This document shows positions 34,153-42,846 of a stretch of DNA of 64,000 bases, in pieces. Every line of letters begins with the position of its first letter. The stretch's first letter is position 1. The DNA is from an uncultured Clostridium sp. Its GTDB lineage: Bacteria; Bacillota; Clostridia; TANB77; CAG-508. The stretch lies in the NCBI GenBank assembly GCA_900552555.1, contig URZW01000007.1:1-64000 (forward strand), read 5' to 3'. Below the pieces are notes generated by a model. The model was not told where the DNA came from. It did not search any database and saw nothing but the letters and a program-made list of their open reading frames with translations. The position numbers and the translations under genes are program-made.

Positions 34153-34888
34153 ATTTTAATTCTTTTGCTATATTTCGTACAGTTTCTCTTCCTACATTTA
34201 TGTATATAGATATTTGCCTTAATGAAAGACCATAATACTCTTTTAACATATTAATTATCTCTTTTAAATTCTTTCTCTCATTTTTCAAAGTATCAAAATT
34301 AATATTATTAATTTTCATATACTCTTCTATAGCATTTTTTATCTCTACTTCTTTTTCTTCTTCTATTTCTAAAAAATTTTCTTTCTTATCTAAAATATCT
34401 TCTTTTATCAATAGCCCATTGATATTTCGTTGAATTTCTTCCATATTTTTTATATATTCGTTGTAACTTGAATACTCATATTCAGATGCTAACCTACAAA
34501 TACCTGCTTTTACAGGATTATTATGTATATAATTTATACATGTATACAATTGTTTTTCCGAATAAATTACCTGACTTTTATATCTATCTCTAAATACATA
34601 ACCTACCCTGTTATATTTTTTATTGTAATACATCGCATATAAAGTATTTACCTTATGCATAAAACGACTTAAGCATTCTATATATTCTTCTTTTATCAAT
34701 ATGTGAACATGATTATCCATGATACAATATGAAACAATATAAACATCAATTTCCTTTTTTACTTTATTAATAAATTTTAAATATTGCCTTTTATCTTCAA
34801 CCTCATTAAGAATATACTCCTTATTTATTCCTTGAACCACGATATGATAAAAAAACATATTAGTACATTTTCTTGGACCTCTTGCCAT
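34151..34888 (-). CDS. REP-associated tyrosine transposase (RAYT)
   Basis: 245 residues from ATG 34888, which has AAGGAGG 5 nt upstream; the longer frame has no site. Y1/HUH nuclease layout: HIVVQGINKEYIL, the metal-binding HUH motif in MDNHVHIL (His60, His62), RVGYVFRDRYKSQVI, and the catalytic tyrosine region CINYIHNNPVKAG (Tyr120). These are the hallmarks of RAYTs/TnpA-REP, single-copy relatives of IS200/IS605 transposases that act on REP palindromes. The C-terminus adds a helix-turn-helix (about 205-245, GLSLRQISIYINVGRETVRNI). Family C palindromes flank it in inverted orientation. Confidence 0.9.
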   Translation of the reverse strand: MARGPRKCTNMFFYHIVVQGINKEYILNEVEDKRQYLKFINKVKKEIDVYIVSYCIMDNHVHILIKEEYIECLSRFMHKVNTLYAMYYNKKYNRVGYVFRDRYKSQVIYSEKQLYTCINYIHNNPVKAGICRLASEYEYSSYNEYIKNMEEIQRNINGLLIKEDILDKKENFLEIEEEKEVEIKNAIEEYMKINNINFDTLKNERKNLKEIINMLKEYYGLSLRQISIYINVGRETVRNIAKELK

Positions 34889-34987
34889 ATTTTCCTCCTT
34901 ACTTCTTAAGGTCCCACAAAATTTATCCCCCAAAATGTATTTACATAATACTATATTCTTTTATAAAAGTCAATCATAAAAGTAAAA

Positions 34988-35018
34988 GTTGTCAAAAAGG
35001 GGCGTCCCTATTGACAAC
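34988..35018 (-). repeat. REP-like palindrome, family C, upstream of RAYT
   Basis: The inverse of 16783-16813 over all 31 bp. It lies 100 bp before the RAYT start and abuts the TAG stop codon of dnaB. With the copies at 34055-34152 it brackets the RAYT gene in inverted orientation. Confidence 0.9.
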
Positions 35019-36352
35019 TAATCATTATATCTTCTTTCCAAATTAACAAATTTTGTATAACTTCCAAGCCATCCTAAATCCACAGTTCCAGTTGAACCAC
35101 CTCTGTGTTTAGCAATAATGACTTCTGCCACATTTTTCTTTTCGCTATCTTCATTATAATAATCGTCTCTATATAAAAACATAACAATATCAGCATCTTG
35201 TTCAATAGCTCCAGATTCACGCAAATCTGAAAGCATAGGTCTATGATCAGGCCTTTGTTCAACAGCTCTTGACAACTGTGAAAGTGCAATTACAGGCACA
35301 TTTAATTCTTTTGCAAGAATTTTTAAAGATCTACTTATTTCTGATATTTCTTGTTCACGGCTAGCGTTACGCTTATTACTTCCTTGTACCAATTGCAAGT
35401 AATCTATTACAACTAAACCAATATTTTTTTCTAATTTTAGTTTTCTACATTTAGCTCTTATTTCCATTACAGATATACCTGGTGTATCATCTATGTAAAT
35501 TCCTGTTTCTGAAAGCGGGCCAATTGCTTCTGCTAATTTTCCCCAATCTTCATCTTCCAACTTACCTGTTCTGACTTTATTACTATCAACCATGGCTTCA
35601 CTACATAAAATTCTGTTTACCAATTGTTCTTTTGACATCTCCAAACTGAATATTGCCACTGGTGTATTTCCTCTTACTGCTGCATTTGTAGCAATATTTA
35701 ATGCAAATGCAGATTTACCCATTGCAGGTCTTGCAGCAACTAATATAAGTTCTGAGCCATGTAAACCTGCTGTTCTGTAATCCAAGTCTGAGAATCCTGT
35801 TGGAACACCTGTTATATGTTGTTTTCTATTATATAACTCTTCCAATTGAGTAAAACTATCAACCAAAATATCTTTTATAGGTGCATATCCTTTTTGATTT
35901 TTATCTTGCATTATATTAAAAATCTTCTTTTCCGCACCTTCCATAATATCTTCAACATCTTCTGTTGGGTCATATCCTAAATCTATTATTTCATTTGCAG
36001 TTTTTATCAAATTTCTTAATACAGATTTTTCTTCAACAATTTTAATATATTTAGTTGCATTTGCCGTTGTTGGAACCTTTTCAGGTAATTCTGCCAAATA
36101 TTCAAAACCACCTACTTGCTCAAATTTTCCCATTGATTCTAATTCGGATTTTAATGTTATTAAATCAATTGGCTCTGCTCTGTTATACAAGTTCAACATT
36201 GCTGAATATATTATTCTATTATCTTCTCTATAAAAATCTTCTTCCTTTAAAACTTCTATACTACTTGCCACAGCTTCTTTATCTGTAAGCATACTTCCTA
36301 TTACTGCTTGCTCTGCTTCTACATCATGTGGTGGTATCTTTCCTATGTCCAT
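35018..36352 (-). CDS. dnaB: Replicative DNA helicase
   Basis: 444 residues. An N-terminal helical hairpin domain (PPHDVEAEQAVIGSML) and a RecA-like helicase domain: Walker A VAARPAMGKSAFAL, FSLEMSKEQLVNR, Walker B VVIDYLQLV, SRAVEQRPDHRPMLSDLRESGAIEQDAD and the arginine finger region KHRGGSTGTVDL. No intein. It drives fork unwinding with DnaG. Third in gdpP-rplI-dnaB. The TAG stop is immediately followed by repeat C. Confidence 0.96.
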   Translation of the reverse strand: MDIGKIPPHDVEAEQAVIGSMLTDKEAVASSIEVLKEEDFYREDNRIIYSAMLNLYNRAEPIDLITLKSELESMGKFEQVGGFEYLAELPEKVPTTANATKYIKIVEEKSVLRNLIKTANEIIDLGYDPTEDVEDIMEGAEKKIFNIMQDKNQKGYAPIKDILVDSFTQLEELYNRKQHITGVPTGFSDLDYRTAGLHGSELILVAARPAMGKSAFALNIATNAAVRGNTPVAIFSLEMSKEQLVNRILCSEAMVDSNKVRTGKLEDEDWGKLAEAIGPLSETGIYIDDTPGISVMEIRAKCRKLKLEKNIGLVVIDYLQLVQGSNKRNASREQEISEISRSLKILAKELNVPVIALSQLSRAVEQRPDHRPMLSDLRESGAIEQDADIVMFLYRDDYYNEDSEKKNVAEVIIAKHRGGSTGTVDLGWLGSYTKFVNLERRYND

Positions 36353-36448
36353 TGCTATTCCCCCAAAAAAATTTGTTAATTTTTATTAATTAATGTTTTA
36401 TTGTAATTTGATAATATATTTTTTGTCATACCGCGTAAGCAACCAAAA

Positions 36449-36895
36449 TTACTCAGAAATTATATCTACTTTTACTTTTCCAATTACTCCCTCAAATAAT
36501 TTAATATCAACAGTAACTGTCCCTAAAGTTTTTATTGTTTCTTTTAAATCAATTTTCTTTTTATCAACTTTTATCTGATATTGTTTTTCCAAATTTTCCG
36601 CTATATCTTTTGAAGAAACTCCACCAAATATTTTTCCATTTGCACCTGATTTTACTTTTATTTTTAATAAAATTTTTGATAATTTGTCTGCTGTTCTTTC
36701 CGCTTCTTCTTTTTCTTGTGATTTTTTAAATGCTTTTGAATCTTGCATTCCCTTTAGTTTGCTCATGTTCTCTGCATTTGCTTCTACTGCTAAATTTTTT
36801 GGAAATAAAAAGTTTCTAGCATATCCATCTGATGCATTTATTACTTGGTCTTTTTTTCCTACTCCTTTTATATCTGCTTTTAATATTACTTTCAT
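36449..36895 (-). CDS. rplI: 50S ribosomal protein L9
   Basis: 148 residues from ATG 36895: MKVILKADIKGVGKKDQVINASDGYARNFL... is the standard L9 start, so the upstream GTG (36904), which touches the AAAGG site, is rejected. The N-domain binds 23S rRNA; the long central helix (AFKKSQEKEEAERTADK) and C-domain follow. Between gdpP and dnaB as in most Firmicutes. Confidence 0.96.
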   Translation of the reverse strand: MKVILKADIKGVGKKDQVINASDGYARNFLFPKNLAVEANAENMSKLKGMQDSKAFKKSQEKEEAERTADKLSKILLKIKVKSGANGKIFGGVSSKDIAENLEKQYQIKVDKKKIDLKETIKTLGTVTVDIKLFEGVIGKVKVDIISE

Positions 36896-36995
36896 TAAAA
36901 TCACAACCTTTCGCTTTTTTCTAACTTTATATAGTTTACACTATTTTTGAGGATTTTTCAACCGAACACAGTAACTTTTGTTTAATACATAAAGT

Positions 36996-37030
36996 AAAAA
37001 ATACTAGAGTTTGCCGACTCTAGTATTTTT
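36996..37030. terminator. Bidirectional hairpin between rplI and gdpP
   Basis: The perfect stem AAAAATACTAGAGT / ACTCTAGTATTTTT with loop TTGCCG. On the minus strand it ends the gdpP transcript, suggesting rplI-dnaB may have their own promoter. Confidence 0.85.
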
Positions 37031-37089
37031 GTCATTTTTACAAATAAAAATTTCCTTAAAATTTTATTTTAGAAATGATTTTTCATTTT

Positions 37090-39108
37090 CTAATTTTCTA
37101 TTTCTGTAAAATACTCATTAATTCTAATAATCAATTCCTGTTTAACTTCTTCAATAGTCATGCCCTCAACTTGTGCGCCAGCCAAAGTAATATGACCACC
37201 ACCACCAAGTTTTTCCAAGATAACTTGAACATTAATATCTCCAATAGAACGACCACTAATGCAGATTTTTTCACCTGTATCACCTAAAACAAATGACGCC
37301 GTAACATCACTTATTGTAAGTAATTCGTCTGCTGCCTTAGCACACAATAAACTGATATCTTTAGATTTTTCAGTATCACATAAAGCAATTGCTATTGAAT
37401 CATTAACAATTTCCGCTTTTTTAACTATATCTGCTATTTTATTAAATGATTCTAAGTCACTTTGGAACCATTTCTTAACTCTTATAATGTCAACACCACA
37501 TCTTCTTAAATATGCTGCTGCCTCAAAAGTTCTAACACCTGTTTTAAATGTAAAACTCTTTGTATCCATCATAATACCTGCATATAATGCTTCAGCTTCT
37601 ATTTTCTTTAATTCAACATTAACTTCTGCATATTGTAATAACTCTGTTACAAGCTCTGCAGCTGATGAAGCATACACTTCTTGGAATGTTAGTGTTGCAT
37701 TTTCTATATAATCTGCACTTCTTCTATGATGATCTATAATAACTATTTTACTAGCCTTTTTCAACACTTCTTCAGATTCAACATAATTAACCTTGTGAGT
37801 ATCTACAACCACCAATAAAGTATCTTCATCAATATTTTCTTCAGCTACTTCTTTGTTAATTATTACATCCTCATATTCTGGTTCTTCTTTTAAGCTCTCC
37901 ATAAAGTTTTGTAGAGCAGGTCTATTATCTGCAATTATATATGCATTTTTATCTAAACTCTTAGCAAGTCTATATACACCTATAGCAGACCCTATTGCAT
38001 CTATATCAGGATTTGCATGTCCCATAACCATTACTTTGCTTGACTCTTTTATAAGATTCTCTAATGCATGTGCCACAACTCTTGCCTTAACTTTAGTTCT
38101 TTTTTCAACTTCTTGTGACCTACCACCAAAGAATTTATAAATATCATTTTGCCTTACAACCGCTTGGTCTCCACCTCTACCAAGTACAATATCCATTGCT
38201 GTTTGAGCTGATTTGTATTTGTCTTTGTCAACTTCACCTTCATTAGAAATTGCGATACTTAATGTAAATTGTATTTTTTGTTTTGGGTCAAGTTCTTTTA
38301 TTTTATCTAAAATACTAAATTTATCTTCTTTAATTTTTTCCAAATACCTTTGTTCAAAAATGTAAATATATCTATCTCTGTCTGATTTTATCAATATACC
38401 ATTTGTCTCATTTGTCCATTCATAAATTACTTTATCTATTTCTGCAATATATTGAGCTTTTTCCTCACTCTCTAGCATTTGCATATTTTCTTCATAATTA
38501 TCTATCATGATAATTCCAACACATGATTTTGAATCATTATATTCATTTTGCAATTTGATATTTTCTGTTTCGTCTATAAAGTACAAAATTGCCATGTATT
38601 CATTTTTTTCATTTTTAGAATATCTTTTAGAATTGACAAATTTTCCAACCATTCTGTATTGTCTTTTATTCACTTGAATATTTTTTAATATTGATTTATC
38701 TGTATTATCTTTTTTATTTTTAATTTCCTCTTTTAAATCATATATTAAATCATTTACAAAAGTGTTTATATCTATATCTTCAAATTCTGTTGCAAATTTT
38801 GAACTTTTCCATACTACATTTCCATCTGTTTCTAATATGATTAGTGGAAATGGTGAATTTATTAAACTTGTTTTTGCAGCTGAATCTACAGTTAATGTTA
38901 AATCTTGGAGTGTTTCTGATATCTCACTTTTTCTTTTGTTGTTAGCAAAGTATGTGTATGCTAATATTAATACATATAGTGCAATTGCTGGTATTATTAG
39001 CATTTTGTTTTGCCAACATATTCCTATTAATAAGATTAGTATTATTATTAGGTATATTTTTGTTCTTGATACTAAATTATCAAAAATTTTTTTATTACTT
39101 GTTTGCAT
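37090..39108 (-). CDS. gdpP: Cyclic-di-AMP phosphodiesterase
   Basis: 672 residues in GdpP (YybT) order: two spans (about 15-35 and 37-52), a PAS-like sensor (SPFPLIILETDGNVVWKS), a degenerate GGDEF domain (VGIIMIDNYEENM) and DHH-DHHA1. Catalytic motifs: VMGHANPDIDAIGSAIG, VVDTHKVN, IDHHRRS and the C-terminal GGGGHITLAGA. It hydrolyses c-di-AMP to pApA and controls osmotic and wall homeostasis. Confidence 0.95.
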   Translation of the reverse strand: MQTSNKKIFDNLVSRTKIYLIIILILLIGICWQNKMLIIPAIALYVLILAYTYFANNKRKSEISETLQDLTLTVDSAAKTSLINSPFPLIILETDGNVVWKSSKFATEFEDIDINTFVNDLIYDLKEEIKNKKDNTDKSILKNIQVNKRQYRMVGKFVNSKRYSKNEKNEYMAILYFIDETENIKLQNEYNDSKSCVGIIMIDNYEENMQMLESEEKAQYIAEIDKVIYEWTNETNGILIKSDRDRYIYIFEQRYLEKIKEDKFSILDKIKELDPKQKIQFTLSIAISNEGEVDKDKYKSAQTAMDIVLGRGGDQAVVRQNDIYKFFGGRSQEVEKRTKVKARVVAHALENLIKESSKVMVMGHANPDIDAIGSAIGVYRLAKSLDKNAYIIADNRPALQNFMESLKEEPEYEDVIINKEVAEENIDEDTLLVVVDTHKVNYVESEEVLKKASKIVIIDHHRRSADYIENATLTFQEVYASSAAELVTELLQYAEVNVELKKIEAEALYAGIMMDTKSFTFKTGVRTFEAAAYLRRCGVDIIRVKKWFQSDLESFNKIADIVKKAEIVNDSIAIALCDTEKSKDISLLCAKAADELLTISDVTASFVLGDTGEKICISGRSIGDINVQVILEKLGGGGHITLAGAQVEGMTIEEVKQELIIRINEYFTEIEN

Positions 39109-39235
39109 AAATCTCTCCTTTTACATCTTCTATTTTACTTCGGATTTGGAGATTTGTCAATAGAGCAAAAATAGCAATCAACGGCACAACGCCAGTTACC
39201 ACAAGAGGAACAAAGTTAATTGTTCCTTTATTCGT

Positions 39236-39835
39236 TTATTTAATTCCATAAATATGTGATATATAGTGTCCTGTCCAACCGTATAGATTTTCATAAGCAA
39301 TATAAAAAGTATTTTTATTTATAAATCCAACATTCATTCTACTAGAATACGAAGAATTCGCAATTGCAGACATTTCTATTGCTGGATAACCATAATTTTC
39401 CTTAATTAAATCTATCGGAAATAATGTCGAATGATATTCTGGAATTGTTGAACCAGTAAGATTTATAGCCGTTATTATTAAAACAAATTCATAATCCTCA
39501 ATATTATAATTATTATTTGATTTACATCCGCCTGAACTTTGTTTATCCACTGTATTAACTGAGGTATTATATTTTCCTGACCATAATAAATCTTTATGCG
39601 TAGCAAAAGACTCTCTATTACTTGCAACTGTATTAAAATCATCGATCTGAGATACATAATTATCTAATGTTTGATTTTCCTCTAATTGAGCATTTTGACT
39701 TTTTTCTTTAGCCTCTTTGGCCTTTTCAAAAATCCCTGTTTGTGTTAACACCATTATTGAAATTCCCGACAAAATAAGCAAAATTATTATTGTTACTACT
39801 AATGCAACCAATGTTATTCCTTTGTTTTCTTTCAT
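39236..39835 (-). CDS. Pilin-like surface protein
   Basis: 199 residues: MKENKG then ITLVALVVTIIILLILSG, the same prepilin-type start as at 28495 (no Glu at +5), a coiled helix (KAKEAKEKSQNAQLEENQ) and a beta-rich head of ~130 residues with LYGWTGHYISHIYG at the end. No known domain. Ribosome binding site AAAGGAGAAGG. Monocistronic and far from the pilus operon. Confidence 0.7.
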   Translation of the reverse strand: MKENKGITLVALVVTIIILLILSGISIMVLTQTGIFEKAKEAKEKSQNAQLEENQTLDNYVSQIDDFNTVASNRESFATHKDLLWSGKYNTSVNTVDKQSSGGCKSNNNYNIEDYEFVLIITAINLTGSTIPEYHSTLFPIDLIKENYGYPAIEMSAIANSSYSSRMNVGFINKNTFYIAYENLYGWTGHYISHIYGIK

Positions 39836-39994
39836 TTACCTTCTCCTTTGTTTCATACTCTTAGCACTATTTTAAAACATATTGTTTTAAAAGTTAGTAT
39901 AACAATTTGTTTTATTTTATAATCTTATTACTTAACTTGATAATATTTAAGAGAAAAACATATGCCATAAAAAATTAAAGGAGAAATTTAGCTA

Positions 39995-40051
39995 ATGAAA
40001 ACTAGAATTAAAGATTTAAGAGAAGATAAAGATTTAACACAACAAGAACTG
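39995..40051 (+). pseudogene. 5' fragment of an XRE-family regulator
   Basis: AAAGGAG, then ATG at 39995, then 19 codons reading MKTRIKDLREDKDLTQQEL, the exact start of an XRE helix-turn-helix repressor. After 40051 similarity stops and the sequence becomes the antisense of an MMPL gene. The remainder of the regulator is gone. Confidence 0.75.
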
Positions 40052-40862
40052 TTTTTAATATTGCATGAGCCATTGCATCATCATTATCACTATAATTTTG
40101 TTTTTCTGCTTTATAACTGTGGTATAAGAATATTGCAAAATCCATTGTTACACCAAGTTGTAAAACAGCACTAATTGCTTTTGTTATATAAGATATTTCT
40201 CCTAAAAGTATATTTGAACCCATATTATACAAAATTGCAATTCCTATGCTTGCTAAAAGAAACATTGGAGCTAAATATGAATCCATTGCAAATTGTAAAA
40301 CTAACATACATAAGATTATTGCTATAACTACATATGTTACAATTTCTGAATTAGCAATATTTTTTGTATCTAGTACTAAAGCAGACATTCCGCTTATTTT
40401 GCATTGTTTATCGGCAATTTTCCTTAATTGTTCTATTGATTCTAATGTTTTGTCTGAAGAAATTCCTTCTTTGAAAGTTACTAAAATTGCTGTATCTCCA
40501 TCTTTATATGCTATATCTTTTACTTCGTCTGGTAGCATTTCTTCTGGTATATTCGAACCAAGTAAATCTGCCACACTTGCTACTTTTTCTACATTATCTA
40601 ATTCTTTAAACTTGTCCTCTAATTTTTGAATATCTTTTGTACTCATATTTTCTGTAATTACAATTGAATATGAACCCATATTAAATTCATTTGTTAGTAT
40701 GTTTTCACCCTTAACCGTATCTACATCATCTGGTAAGTATGCCAATATATCATAATTGATTCTTGTTGCTTGCATTCCTATAAATGATGGTATTAGTAAC
40801 AATAATGCAATTATGAGAATGATTTTTTTATGCTTACATATTTTCTCTGCAAATTTTAACAT
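40008..40862 (-). pseudogene. Truncated MMPL/RND-type lipid or drug exporter
   Basis: About 285 residues of a protein normally above 700. From ATG 40862 (AAAGGAG upstream): span LIIALLLLIPSFIG, an external domain (ILAYLPDDVDTVKGENIL... ), then spans TYVVIAIILCMLVLQFA and LLASIGIAILYNMG, ending in GVTMDFAIFLYHSY and AMAHAILKT. After KT the frame enters the antisense of the XRE fragment and stops. The second transporter half is missing. Divergent from the TetR gene that probably controlled it. Confidence 0.8.
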
Positions 40863-40957
40863 TTTTAAACTCCTTTCAAATTTCAAGATTGAAGACCCGT
40901 CCCCCTAATCCCGATTTTTTATGATCGTCAGTCACTTTCTATATAGCACTACTTTTG

Positions 40958-40970
40958 TGACTATTGGTCA
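40958..40970. promoter_or_regulatory. Candidate TetR operator 1
   Basis: TGAC-TATTG-GTCA, an inverted repeat in the divergent MMPL/TetR promoter region. Its centre is 43 bp (about four helical turns) from the second copy at 41000. Confidence 0.5.
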
Positions 40971-40999
40971 ACACTTTTTACAAAATTTATATAAATTTA

Positions 41000-41014
41000 T
41001 TGACCGAAAGTCAA
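41000..41014. promoter_or_regulatory. Candidate TetR operator 2
   Basis: TTGAC-CGAAA-GTCAA, the same half-sites and 5-nt spacing as at 40958. Confidence 0.5.
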
Positions 41015-41085
41015 ATTTATGCAATAATATTAATATATACGATATAAAATTAATTTTTTATATTTTTTAAGGGGACAGAGCAACT

Positions 41086-41691
41086 ATGAAAAATGATAAA
41101 GAAGAAAAAGAAAACAGACTACTAAACACAGCCTTCAAACTTTTTACAGAAAAAGGACTAAAAGAAACATCAATACAAGAAATAGTAGATAATGCAAGCG
41201 TTGCAAAGGGAACATTTTATCTTTATTTTAGAGATAAATACGAAATACGAGACATTTTAATTGTAAAAAAATCTCAAAAATTATTTTCTGATGCATTAAA
41301 ATCTTTAAGAAAAAATTATATATCAAATTTTTCTGATAGTATTATTTATATAATAAATTATGTAATAGACGAATTGACAAAAAATCCTTTACTTTTGAAA
41401 TTTATTTCTAAAAATTTATCTTGGGGAGTTTTTAGCAAAACAGTTCTAAATTTATATGATAAAAGTACTGACGAAGAAGAAACTGTTTATGATTTATTTT
41501 TAAAAGGTATTGAAGAAAATAATATTAAATTAAGCAATCCCGAGGTTACTTTTTTTATGATTATTGAACTTGTTGGCTCTACTTGTTTTAATTCTATTTT
41601 GTATAAAGAGCCTTTACCAATTGAAGAATATAAACCTTATCTATATAGAACTATTCGTAATTTGATTAAAGATGAAGAAATTAAAAAATAA
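41086..41691 (+). CDS. TetR/AcrR-family repressor
   Basis: 201 residues. The N-terminal helix-turn-helix (LLNTAFKLFTEKGLKETSIQEIVDNASVAKGTFYLYFRDKYEI) is a clear TetR DNA-binding domain, followed by a helical ligand/dimer domain. AAGGGGA precedes ATG. Divergent from the truncated MMPL exporter and probably its local regulator; two matching inverted repeats lie between them. Confidence 0.9.
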   Translation: MKNDKEEKENRLLNTAFKLFTEKGLKETSIQEIVDNASVAKGTFYLYFRDKYEIRDILIVKKSQKLFSDALKSLRKNYISNFSDSIIYIINYVIDELTKNPLLLKFISKNLSWGVFSKTVLNLYDKSTDEEETVYDLFLKGIEENNIKLSNPEVTFFMIIELVGSTCFNSILYKEPLPIEEYKPYLYRTIRNLIKDEEIKK

Positions 41692-41754
41692 ATATTATAG
41701 AACAAATCTGAAAATTTTCAATTTTCAGTCTTAACTCTACTTTTTATCATACTC

Positions 41755-41807
41755 AAAAAAATTGATAATATATCATTTTCCAAAACAATATATTATCAAT
41801 TTTTTTA
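41755..41807. terminator. Bidirectional terminator
   Basis: Stem AAAAAAATTGATAATATAT / ATATATTATCAATTTTTTT with a loop of about 14 nt, between tetR and the convergent fic gene. Confidence 0.8.
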
Positions 41808-41823
41808 ACTTTTTATATGATTT

Positions 41824-42483
41824 CTAATTTTCAAAAACTATTCCATCAATACAATTCTCATATATAAATTGTTTGATTTTTTCTTTTTCATTCGTAGTAT
41901 AAAACTCTGATAGTAATGTTGTAAATTCTTGCAATTTATCATCCGGAATTTTTATTATTCCACTACCATTTTGAATCATAATTTTATTAGCGCAAATTGT
42001 ACTAGTTCTTTTATTGCCATCCCAAAACAATTGATTTCTCATGCCATACAACATATATTCAATTGCTCTTTCTGTTGGATTTTCAATTTCTAATATTTTT
42101 GTAATATCTTTTTTAACCTTTTCTCCATTTGGAATTTCTGGAATATAACTAGTTCCTGTAATTTCAACCTTTCCATTGCGTAATTGTCCCCATACTATAC
42201 TTTCATTTCTTGCAACAAATTCATTTACTTTGCTTATAAATTCTAAATTGAAATCCAAGTCTATATTATTTATTACATATTTCCAAGCATCTCTTAAATT
42301 TAAAATACATTGTATTTCATCAATTTTCAATTCTGGTACATTAACTCCTTCTAAAATTGTTTTAGTTTGAGGAAATGTTATATTAAGTCCTTCAAGCCTT
42401 GCATTTGAATATATATTATCTACTAGATTTCTTTTTGCTAAAAATATATTTTGTTCTTGTGTCATATTATATTTATTTTCCAT
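41824..42483 (-). CDS. Fic-domain protein lacking the catalytic histidine
   Basis: 219 residues. The Fic core is recognisable: WGQLRNGKVEITGTSYIPE (beta-flap), YMLYGMRNQLFWDGNKRTSTICANKIM. The family motif HPFxxGN(G/K)R becomes QLFWDGNKR, so the catalytic His is Gln. An N-terminal SNARLEG matches the inhibitory (S/T)xxxE(G/N) helix of class II Fic proteins. With the His gone, AMP transfer is unlikely; another activity is possible. No antitoxin gene next to it. Confidence 0.82.
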   Translation of the reverse strand: MENKYNMTQEQNIFLAKRNLVDNIYSNARLEGLNITFPQTKTILEGVNVPELKIDEIQCILNLRDAWKYVINNIDLDFNLEFISKVNEFVARNESIVWGQLRNGKVEITGTSYIPEIPNGEKVKKDITKILEIENPTERAIEYMLYGMRNQLFWDGNKRTSTICANKIMIQNGSGIIKIPDDKLQEFTTLLSEFYTTNEKEKIKQFIYENCIDGIVFEN

Positions 42484-42554
42484 TTTATCAACTCCTAATA
42501 TCCAAATTATAACATATTACTTACCATAAATCAAAATTTTGTTTTCAATTAATA

Positions 42555-42782
42555 CTATTTAATTTTAATATATTTAGCATCCTCTTTCCTTATAGCAATA
42601 ATAGTTCCTCTAACTAAAAAAGCTCTTGGGTCTCCAGATGGACTCACTAATATAGGTACAATATTTGTTCCTTTAACAAGTCCCATGTCTAGTAATCTTC
42701 TTTTAATTCCCTCACCACATTCAATTTTATCTATTCTTCCATTTTTATTTAATGGTAATTGACTCAAGTTTTCTACTTTCAT
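42555..42782 (-). CDS. FeoA-family protein
   Basis: 75 residues, SH3-like: LPLNKNGRIDKIECGEGIKRRLLDMGLVKGTNI and DPRAFLVRGTIIAIRKEDAKYI. FeoA helps the FeoB iron(II) transporter. No feoB follows, so it is either a solitary FeoA or part of a split system. Ribosome binding site AGGAGAAC. Confidence 0.88.
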   Translation of the reverse strand: MKVENLSQLPLNKNGRIDKIECGEGIKRRLLDMGLVKGTNIVPILVSPSGDPRAFLVRGTIIAIRKEDAKYIKIK

Positions 42783-42846
42783 ATGTTCTCCTCCAAAATA
42801 TGATATACTAATATATTATATTTTGTCGAAATATAAATGTGACAAA

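Noticed and set aside
40893..40920. Degenerate GGGGGACGGGTC sequence near the MMPL start
   Set aside because: It shares the GGGACG core but lacks the palindromic arms, so it was not counted as a repeat copy.
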